Position numbers and translations under genes: made by a program. From an uncultured Collinsella sp. (GTDB taxonomy: Bacteria; Actinomycetota; Coriobacteriia; Coriobacteriales; Coriobacteriaceae): a stretch of DNA of 11,868 nt. Location of the stretch: positions 1-11,868 of the forward strand of contig USKV01000025.1 in assembly GCA_900555355.1 (NCBI GenBank), given 5' to 3'. Positions 6,568-11,868 of this stretch are shown here, piece by piece (positions within the stretch are counted from its first letter, which is position 1; every line of letters starts with the position of its first letter). The notes under the pieces were generated by a model. That model saw only the letters and a list, made by a program, of their open reading frames with translations. It did not search any database and was not told where the DNA came from.

Positions 6568-7977
6568 TTACTCGCCCAGCAGGCTCTTGGTGATGGAAGC
6601 GGCGGCCTTCTTGCCGGCGCCCATCGCCAGAATGACCGTAGCGGCACCGGTGACGATGTCGCCGCCGGCCCAGATGCGGGGATCGGTGGTCTGGCCGGTC
6701 TCCTCGTCGGCAACGATGTAGCCCCACTTGTTGAGCTCCATCTTGCCGCCGATCTTCTTTGCGAAGGGGTTGGCGTTGGTGCCGATAGCCGAGATTGCGA
6801 CGTCGCAGGGAATCTCCTCGATGGCGCCCTCGATGGGCACCGGGCGACGACGGCCGGACTCGTCAGGCTCGCCGAGCTCCATCTTCTGGACCTTGACGGC
6901 GCACACGGAGCCGTCCTCGCCAGCGACAAACTCGAGCGGGGAAACGAGCGGCAGAACCTCGACGCCCTCGGCCTTAGCATGGTGCAGCTCGGCGCGACGG
7001 CAGGGCATCTCGTCCTCGGTACGACGGTAGGCGATGATGGCGTGCTCGGCGCCCAGGCGCTTGGCGGTACGGACGGCGTCCATAGCCACGTTGCCGCCAC
7101 CAAAGACGACGACGTTCTTGCCGTGCTTGGTGGGGGTGTCGTACTCGGGGAACTTGTTGGCCTTCATCAGGTTCACGCGGGTGAGGTACTCGTTAGCGAA
7201 GAAGACGTTGGGCAGGTTCTCGCCGGGGACGTTGAGGAACTTGGGCAGGCCGGCGCCGGTCGCCACGTAGATGGCGTCGAAGCCCTGCTCGAACAGCTCC
7301 TCGGCCGTGGCCATGTTGCCCACGACAGAGTTGTACTCAAACTTGACGCCCATGTCCTCCAGGCCGTCAATCTCGCGCTTGACGACTGCCTTGGGCAGAC
7401 GGAACTCGGGGATGCCGTAGACCAGCACGCCGCCGCCGGTAAAGAAGGCCTCAAAGACGGTGACGTCAAAGCCATTGCGGGCGAGCTCGCCGGCGCAGGT
7501 GATGCCGGACGGGCCAGAGCCCACGACGGCGACCTTCTTGCCGTTCTTGGGAGCCATCTTGGGCGTGGAGGCGAGCTCGGGGCGGTCGCCCAGGAAGCGT
7601 TCGAGCTGGCCGATGGCCACGGGCTCGGACTTCTTACCACGGATGCACTTGCCCTCGCACTGATTCTCCTGCGGGCAGACGCGGCCGCAGATGGCGGGAA
7701 GCATGGAGTCCTCGCGGATGGTATCGAGGGCGCCGCCGAAGTCCTTCTCGCGGATCTGTTCGATAAAGCGGGGGATGTTGATGTTGACGGGGCAGCCCTC
7801 AACACAGAACGGCTTCTTGCAGTTGAGGCAGCGCTCGGCCTCGGCCAGCGCCATCTCCTCGGTGAAGCCCTTGTCGACGGGGCGGAAGTCGCAGGCGCGC
7901 TCGGCAGCCGGCTCCTCGTTATCGGGGGTGCGGGGCGACTTCATATCGGCAACGAAACGACCGTTAACTAGTGGCAT
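6568..7977 (-). CDS. nfnB: NfnB-type large subunit (GltD-like FAD/Fe-S oxidoreductase)
   Basis: This 469-residue cytosolic flavoprotein belongs to the glutamate-synthase small-chain-like family. Paired with NfnA, it forms the NADH-dependent reduced ferredoxin:NADP oxidoreductase, which balances NADH, NADPH and ferredoxin. Eight cysteines near the N-terminus (residues 50, 53, 58, 62, 97, 101, 107, 111) match the two [4Fe-4S] sites. GSGPSG at 153-158 is the FAD-binding motif, and GGGNVAMD at 293-300 is the NADP-binding fold. A C-terminal WAGGDIVTGAATVILAMGAG block is the second FAD signature. The start overlaps the upstream gene by 10 nt, and GAGGAAAAG lies upstream at a workable distance, so the two are translationally coupled. 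Databases often name such proteins NADPH-dependent glutamate synthase GltA; the adjacent small subunit and the absence of a glutamate synthase large chain favour the Nfn (or SudA) assignment. Confidence 0.92.
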   Translation of the reverse strand: MPLVNGRFVADMKSPRTPDNEEPAAERACDFRPVDKGFTEEMALAEAERCLNCKKPFCVEGCPVNINIPRFIEQIREKDFGGALDTIREDSMLPAICGRVCPQENQCEGKCIRGKKSEPVAIGQLERFLGDRPELASTPKMAPKNGKKVAVVGSGPSGITCAGELARNGFDVTVFEAFFTGGGVLVYGIPEFRLPKAVVKREIDGLEDMGVKFEYNSVVGNMATAEELFEQGFDAIYVATGAGLPKFLNVPGENLPNVFFANEYLTRVNLMKANKFPEYDTPTKHGKNVVVFGGGNVAMDAVRTAKRLGAEHAIIAYRRTEDEMPCRRAELHHAKAEGVEVLPLVSPLEFVAGEDGSVCAVKVQKMELGEPDESGRRRPVPIEGAIEEIPCDVAISAIGTNANPFAKKIGGKMELNKWGYIVADEETGQTTDPRIWAGGDIVTGAATVILAMGAGKKAAASITKSLLGE

Positions 7978-8807
7978 GCGCAGCTCTTTTCCTCATAGGC
8001 CTTGAGGGACTCGCCCTCTTCGGAACGGTAAGCGGCCTGGCGGGCACGAAGGTCATCCCAGTCGACCAGGGTGGCATCGAAGTCGGGGCCGTCGACGCAA
8101 GCGAACTTGGTCACGCCGCCCACCTCGACGCGGCAGCAGCCGCACATGCCGGTGCCGTCAACCATGATGGGGTTGAGCGACGCGGTGATGGGGGTGTCGT
8201 GCTTCTGGGCGGTGAGGGTCGAGAACTTCATCATCGGAACGGGGCCGACGCAGAAGACCTGGCTCACGGCCTTGTCCTGCAGCAGGCGCTCCAGCGGAGC
8301 GGTGACAACGCCCTGCTCGCCGTAGGAGCCGTCGTCAGTGGTGATGTGGATGTGATCTTCGTCGAGGAGCTCGCGGAACTGGTCCTCCATGAGCAGGAGG
8401 TCCTTGGTGCGGGCGCCCATGATGGCGTGCACCTCGTGGCCGGTCTCGACCAGGTGCTTGGCGACCGGGAAGGCAATTGCCAGGCCGACGCCGCCGCCAA
8501 TGACGGCGCAGGGGCCCTCGGCCATCTCGGTGGGAACGCCCAGCGGGCCCACGACGTCGCGCAGCGACTCGCCGGCCTCGTAGGTGGAAAGCATTTCGGT
8601 GGTCTTGCCGATCACCATGAAGATGAACTCGACCCAGCCCTCGTCACCGTTCCAGCCGGCCAGGGTAAACGGGACGCGCTCGCCCGTCTCGTTGGCGCGA
8701 ACCATGAGGAACTGTCCAGCGTGCGCATGCTTGGCGATTGCAGGCGCCTCGATGCGGAACTTGAACACCTTCTCCGAGAACTGCGTCTTCTCCAGGATCT
8801 TATACAT
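7968..8807 (-). CDS. nfnA: NfnA-type small subunit (ferredoxin--NADP reductase-like, FAD and [2Fe-2S])
   Basis: This 279-residue protein is related to dihydroorotate dehydrogenase electron-transfer subunits (PyrK) and to sulfide dehydrogenase SudB. An FAD-binding segment RVPFTLA is at residues 44-50, followed by a nucleotide-binding GGGVGLA at 104-110. Cysteines 222, 224, 225 and 237, in GMCGCCRV and FACVDGPDFD, fit the [2Fe-2S] cluster site of the Nfn small subunit. The start at 8807 has AGAGAGGGG just upstream as ribosome-binding site. It is the first gene of the two-gene operon; the product docks with the large subunit encoded next. No pyrD lies nearby, which argues against PyrK. Confidence 0.92.
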   Translation of the reverse strand: MYKILEKTQFSEKVFKFRIEAPAIAKHAHAGQFLMVRANETGERVPFTLAGWNGDEGWVEFIFMVIGKTTEMLSTYEAGESLRDVVGPLGVPTEMAEGPCAVIGGGVGLAIAFPVAKHLVETGHEVHAIMGARTKDLLLMEDQFRELLDEDHIHITTDDGSYGEQGVVTAPLERLLQDKAVSQVFCVGPVPMMKFSTLTAQKHDTPITASLNPIMVDGTGMCGCCRVEVGGVTKFACVDGPDFDATLVDWDDLRARQAAYRSEEGESLKAYEEKSCACH

Positions 8808-8912
8808 AGAACCCCTCTCTTGTTAGGGCCGCCGAACCGTGCCTCCACGGAAATGGACGGTAGCCCGAATAAAACCGTACGCGCACAGGCGTTGTGCAGA
8901 CATACGGTGCAA

Positions 8913-8918
8913 ATTATA
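8913..8918 (-). promoter_or_regulatory. Candidate -10 element of the nfn operon
   Basis: The minus strand reads TATAAT exactly, about 105 nt upstream of the nfnA start. No good TTGACA-like -35 is found at 16-18 nt; a GTGACA lies too close (12 nt). The leader between it and the gene carries a short GCACA/TGTGC inverted repeat. Confidence 0.45.
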
Positions 8919-8997
8919 CCCTCATGGACATGTCACTTACGTGTGTCTTCGGCTGTTGGGAGCAGGGTTTATCCACTTTGGCCTACCAAATGGGGTG

Positions 8998-9163
8998 AGG
9001 TTTATTTTGGTCGGTTTTATCAGGTAAAACGGCAAATGGGGCCGGCCTCGGGTTGTGATGAGGCCGGCCCCATTTGGGGTGCTATGCATGTATGTCGGCG
9101 CGCGGTTGATTGCGATGCCGCAACTGGGGCGTTTCCGCAGGTAAAACCTGCCAAAATAAACCT
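8998..9163. repeat. Nested inverted-repeat element in the nfnA-pth gap
   Basis: The 13-mer AGGTTTATTTTGG (8998-9010) has its exact reverse complement at 9151-9163, and the match extends imperfectly to about 24 nt on each side (GGTTTTA block). Inside lies a perfect 16-bp stem, CAAATGGGGCCGGCCT (9033-9048) with its complement (9061-9076), around a 12-nt loop. A small GCAGGT-AAA-ACCTGC hairpin sits at 9138-9152. The element is about 166 bp, non-coding, between two minus-strand operons. It may be a terminator cluster for pth or a MITE-like repeat. The rest of the 374-bp gap (8808-9181) holds only the nfn promoter candidate. Confidence 0.65.
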
Positions 9164-9181
9164 GTTCCTAAATGATAGGTT

Positions 9182-9811
9182 TTAGTGCTTGCCGTTGGCG
9201 GAGGCGGCGCCGTTGACATGGTCGCGGGCATAGACCACGCCGTGCACGATCGCCAGGCCGGCGGCGTCGGCCGCGCGGGCGCAGGTGTCCTGGAAATCCT
9301 CGGCCTCGCGGGCGCGCAGCTGCTTAAGCACGTAGTCAGCGACGGCCATCTTGCCGGGAGGGTTGCCGATGCCGGTGCGGATGCGGCTGAAGTCGCGGCT
9401 GCCCATCTTGTCGATGATGGAACGCAGGCCGTTGTGACCGGCATGGCCGCCGCCCACCTTAACGCGCACGTCGCCGGCGGGAATGTCGAGCTCGTCGTGG
9501 ATTACGAGCAGCTCCTCGGCCTTGATCTTGTACTCGCGGCAGAGCTTGGAGATGGGACCGCCCGAGGTATTCATGTACGACTGCGGCTTGACCAGCACAA
9601 TCTGGCGCTTGCCACCCTCTTCCTCAGCATCGTTGATATTGATGAGCGCGACCTCGGCGCCTGCTTGGTTTTTCCAGTACGTGACGCCGGCCTGACGGGC
9701 CAACTCGTCGATCGCTTTGAAGCCAGCGTTGTGGCGGGTCTCGGCATACTCATCGCCAGGGTTGCCAAGTCCGGCAACCATGCGAATCTTAAGCGGCTGT
9801 GCAGCTGCCAT
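9182..9811 (-). CDS. pth: Peptidyl-tRNA hydrolase
   Basis: This 209-residue cytosolic enzyme cleaves the ester bond of peptidyl-tRNAs released by stalled ribosomes, recycling tRNA. The family hallmarks are complete. GLGNPG is at residues 14-19 and RHNAG carries the catalytic His27. KPQSYMNTSG (75-84) includes the substrate-binding Asn81, HDELD holds Asp106, and GGHAGHNGLRS holds Asn127. The slightly extended acidic-lysine loop near 60-70 (DAEEEGGKR) is within normal variation. GAAAGGAT (9816-9823) lies at the right distance from the start at 9811. In many bacteria pth follows prs, and the prs end is found upstream here, but an inserted segment separates the two. Confidence 0.97.
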   Translation of the reverse strand: MAAAQPLKIRMVAGLGNPGDEYAETRHNAGFKAIDELARQAGVTYWKNQAGAEVALININDAEEEGGKRQIVLVKPQSYMNTSGGPISKLCREYKIKAEELLVIHDELDIPAGDVRVKVGGGHAGHNGLRSIIDKMGSRDFSRIRTGIGNPPGKMAVADYVLKQLRAREAEDFQDTCARAADAAGLAIVHGVVYARDHVNGAASANGKH

Positions 9812-9841
9812 GTTTATCCTTTCGTTGATTTGTCGCCTGCT

Positions 9842-9870
9842 ATGGTGAGCGACCCTGTTGCCGCTGTCAA
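9842..9870 (-). promoter_or_regulatory. Candidate promoter of pth
   Basis: On the minus strand, a perfect TTGACA (9865-9870) is followed after 17 nt by CACCAT (9842-9847), a weak -10. This would give a leader of roughly 25 nt to the pth start. It lies between the inserted segment and pth, so pth can be expressed independently of prs. Confidence 0.45.
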
Positions 9871-9925
9871 ATGGAGGGCGATTGAGGTTGTTTGGGGGCG
9901 TTTGGACGCCCGTCGAAATCCGAGG

Positions 9926-10129
9926 TGGACAGTTAGTTCAGATACGTATAAGTTCTAAGGACTCGAAGTGCTCAATTCAATGCCGATACGTTGTTTCGGA
10001 GCTTTAGTTAGTCCATATGGCGCTGTTTTGAAGTCTACCCTGCCTTCAAATAGGGCGAATGGTATAGAGATAGCTGCAAAACAGCCTAATTCAATATGTC
10101 TAGTTATACGTATTTGAACTAACTGTCCA
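9926..10129. mobile_element. MITE-like element 1 with about 26-bp terminal inverted repeats
   Basis: The element begins with TGGACAGTTAGTTCAGATAC continuing GTATAAG (9926-9952). It ends with the inverted copy at 10104-10129, with one mismatch over 26 nt. It is 204 bp long with no plausible gene. The interior can fold further (CTGTTTTG at 10023-10030 with CAAAACAG at 10077-10084). The same terminal repeat bounds element 2 on the other side of the neighbouring gene. I see no clear target-site duplication. Confidence 0.7.
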
Positions 10130-10162
10130 GCCCTGTTTGACGGCGCACGGGTGATTCGCCGT

Positions 10163-11290
10163 TTAGACCGGTGCAAGGCCGATTCCGGCCCGCAGAGCGT
10201 TGAGCCAAGCGGCCTGACGCTTGCGATAGCCCTTGATACGGTATCGGAATCGGACTCCCGCGAGTCGATGCATCGTTTGGGCGAAGGCTTCGAGTGCAAC
10301 AAGGTCTTTCATTTGGTCGCGATTGATAACCAGGACGTGGATGCCCATTGCCTTGAGGCCATTATTTCGATTGCCATCGTGGATGCGAGCGTTTTGAAGC
10401 TCATGCCCAATTCCGTTGTATTCGTTGTCGACTCCGGCTGCCGGGCAATATAGGTCGCAGATGGCATAGGGGATGCCCGAGGACATGTTGACCGCAAGAG
10501 TGTCGAAGTCGATTCGATAGTTGAGTAGCAAGCCTCCCATAGGTAGGCTGCAACACCCGAAACCGCCAAAGCGCATGGGTGCTCCGAGAACGGCAAACAT
10601 TAGGGATTCGGCTGGGGATGCAGATCCGGGTCGGGCAAGTTTGACTGCCGTGCGAAACGATGTGTATGAGCTACTTTTGGCGAAGCGTGCAACCGCCTCA
10701 AGCTCTTCGATAGTTGTGGCGGGCTCGCATTTGTAGTGTGCCTGTTCATAGCGGGTTTCGTTCTGTTGCTCGACCACCGACTGGTTGCCCAAGCAATCAA
10801 GATCGCCCGTCGCTGCGCAGCCATCGCCCTTGGGCCAGATGTCGTCATGGGCAATGGGGTATGTTGCCCCGGGAGGAAGGGAGTAGGTTCCGAGCAGTTC
10901 CATGAGAAGCATCAAGGTTTTGGCGACTGATTCATTTTTGGAACAAAGCATGGCTGTCACGGCAGGAGACGTTGCGTAGATGTCGGCCTCGACGTGCATA
11001 ATTGCACCTTCAGGAAGCGGAGCGGAGAGAATATGCTGAAGAAGTCGCTTGTCGGGGCGTCTGTTGTCTTCGTCTGAAACGAGAAGATCGAGTAGTTCGG
11101 AATCATCTTCATTCCAGGCATCGAGTATCGAAAGTGCGCCAAAGTCGATTGCGTCATTATTGGGAATGCAGCTAGCCAAGGCCTGTGCTTGCTGTTCACT
11201 ATCAACAAAGTCCCAGGGTAGGGCAGAGTACGCCCGTCGTGCGCGACGAATTGCGCGGAGGGCGGAGAAATGTGAAATCACGGTCGTCAT
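10163..11290 (-). CDS. Putative Vsr/DUF559-like nuclease-fold protein, cargo of a repeat-flanked segment
   Basis: A 375-residue protein of uncertain function. The C-terminal third resembles the restriction-endonuclease-like fold of Vsr/DUF559 proteins. SPAES has Glu228, GGFGCCSLP is followed by LLLNYRID, and YAICDLYCPAAGVDNEYNG contains Asp279 and Glu290. A segment with a repeated Arg/Asn pattern and GIHVLVINRDQ follows. Related sequences usually read E-Y-D where this one reads E-Y-N (Asn292), so catalytic competence is unclear. The N-terminal 200 residues have no domain I recognise. No signal peptide or membrane helix is seen. Base composition is visibly lower in G+C than pth and nfnAB. No clear ribosome-binding site precedes the ATG at 11290, so it may be leaderless or weakly expressed. 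It sits between two MITE-like elements, separating prs from pth. Confidence 0.7.
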   Translation of the reverse strand: MTTVISHFSALRAIRRARRAYSALPWDFVDSEQQAQALASCIPNNDAIDFGALSILDAWNEDDSELLDLLVSDEDNRRPDKRLLQHILSAPLPEGAIMHVEADIYATSPAVTAMLCSKNESVAKTLMLLMELLGTYSLPPGATYPIAHDDIWPKGDGCAATGDLDCLGNQSVVEQQNETRYEQAHYKCEPATTIEELEAVARFAKSSSYTSFRTAVKLARPGSASPAESLMFAVLGAPMRFGGFGCCSLPMGGLLLNYRIDFDTLAVNMSSGIPYAICDLYCPAAGVDNEYNGIGHELQNARIHDGNRNNGLKAMGIHVLVINRDQMKDLVALEAFAQTMHRLAGVRFRYRIKGYRKRQAAWLNALRAGIGLAPV

Positions 11291-11453
11291 AGCTATAACG
11301 TACTAAGTTGGAGGCAGAATGCGACCGCCATACCGTTCTTTTCGCTCAGCGGGGCGCTGCGCGCCATGAACGGCTGGGTGTTATGAAATCGGTGGAATCG
11401 GTCGAGGGGATTACAGGAAATTGAGCTCTGCCGCGAAGGTTGACGATATCTAC

Positions 11454-11653
11454 TGGACAGTTAGTTCAGATACGTATAAGGCGGCGGGCGTTCGAGGCGT
11501 GTCTAAGGCCCTTGAGGGCGATTTGAGGGTAAATATGCAGCGGTTGTACTCGAGAACGATGAGATTTGGACGGCATGGCATCCGCTGGGGAGCTCAGAAG
11601 GCTCCGAACGGTCCTTTGGAGCTTTAAAAAAACGTATCTGAACTAATTGTCCA
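11454..11653. mobile_element. MITE-like element 2 with terminal inverted repeats shared with element 1
   Basis: The left end (11454-11480) is identical over 27 nt to the left end of element 1. The right end (11632-11653) is its inverted copy over 22 nt with one mismatch. The unit is 200 bp long. Its interior differs from element 1 except for short words, and near the right end it has a hairpin (AAGGCTCC with GGAGCTTT). The rest of the 443-bp gap 11291-11734 contains only non-coding sequence upstream of the cargo gene and the prs terminator. Confidence 0.72.
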
Positions 11654-11674
11654 GGGAAGGTTGGCGAGGGATAG

Positions 11675-11706
11675 AAAAAGGGTCGGAAGCTCGCTTCCGA
11701 CCCTTT
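11675..11706 (-). terminator. Rho-independent terminator of prs
   Basis: A perfect 14-bp stem pairs AAAGGGTCGGAAGC (11677-11690) with its complement (11693-11706) around a 2-nt loop. On the minus strand a T-run (TTTTT, 11675-11679) follows the stem. It lies 28 nt beyond the prs stop codon, between prs and element 2. Confidence 0.87.
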
Positions 11707-11734
11707 AAAAGCATCAAAGATGATGCGCGGCAGG

Positions 11735-11868
11735 CTACAGCGCGAAATCGCCGCCGACGAGCGTGGAGACGGGCTCCTCGTGGTAAACGGCGGAGATGGC
11801 CTGGGCGAACTCCTCGGCGACCGAGATGGTCTTGATCTTGCCGCCGACCTCGACGGGAATGGCGTCGG
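11735..11868 (-). CDS. prs: Ribose-phosphate pyrophosphokinase, C-terminal end (partial)
   Basis: Only the last ~44 codons lie in the window; the gene runs off the right edge on the minus strand. The visible end reads IPVEVGGKIKTISVAEEF, then AQAISAVYHEEPVSTL and a short GGDFAL tail. This matches the usual PRPP synthetase ending (KIKVLSVAPLLAEAI, then IHEGESVSSLF). The enzyme makes PRPP from ribose 5-phosphate and ATP for nucleotide, histidine and tryptophan synthesis. The assignment rests on a short segment and on the common prs-pth gene neighbourhood. Confidence 0.8.
   Translation of the reverse strand, partial: DAIPVEVGGKIKTISVAEEFAQAISAVYHEEPVSTLVGGDFAL

Noticed and set aside
8808..9181. 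tRNA or riboswitch in the nfnA-pth gap
   Set aside because: No cloverleaf, no TTCGA loop and no recognisable aptamer; the structure is explained by simple inverted repeats.
6979..9185. Two long plus-strand open frames (6979-7971 and 7971-9185)
   Set aside because: They are antisense to nfnB and nfnA; their composition is that of GC-rich shadow frames.
9955..10302. A 115-residue minus-strand open frame
   Set aside because: It spans element 1 and the end of the cargo gene in another frame, with no motif and no ribosome-binding site.
10163..11290. Transposase for the flanking inverted repeats
   Set aside because: No DDE, serine-recombinase or HUH motif is seen; the C-terminus fits a Vsr/DUF559-like fold better.

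Overview
The window is GC-rich and gene-dense. The gene families point to a gut Actinobacterium of the class Coriobacteriia, most likely Collinsella or a close relative. The pointers are a LuxR-type regulator carried on a membrane domain, an NfnAB-type transhydrogenase pair, a LAxTG-anchored surface protein, and a prs/pth locus. The genus is inferred from gene content; no marker gene for taxonomy is present.

Positions 1-3660 (plus strand) hold a polar amino-acid ABC importer: ATPase (5' end outside the window), Tat-type lipoprotein binding protein, and two permeases. The order matches GluABCD-type glutamate uptake systems. A cytidylate-kinase-like gene follows after a small hairpin, and a strong bidirectional terminator closes the unit. 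Positions 3659-6241 hold a divergent pair: a minus-strand membrane-anchored LuxR-type regulator with only about six membrane segments, and a plus-strand secreted repeat-rich protein with a LATTG sorting signal. The regulator probably controls its neighbour. Their 114-bp shared promoter region contains a GTAACA/TGTTAC dyad.

Positions 6242-6567 contain two 60-nt tandem dyad repeats, a long hairpin of the GGGACAG family, and the terminator of the next operon. Positions 6568-8807 (minus strand) encode NfnA and NfnB, overlapping by 10 nt, which exchange electrons between NADH, NADPH and ferredoxin. Positions 8808-9181 are intergenic and carry the nfn promoter plus a nested inverted-repeat element.

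Positions 9182-11868 hold the housekeeping genes pth and prs (C-terminal end only), both on the minus strand and normally close neighbours. Here they are separated by about 1.9 kb. That gap contains a lower-GC gene for a putative Vsr/DUF559-like nuclease-fold protein. It is flanked on each side by a roughly 200-bp element, and both elements end in the same 22-27-nt inverted repeats. This gene plus its two flanking elements is the most unusual part of the window. It looks like a mobile cargo unit inserted into a conserved locus.
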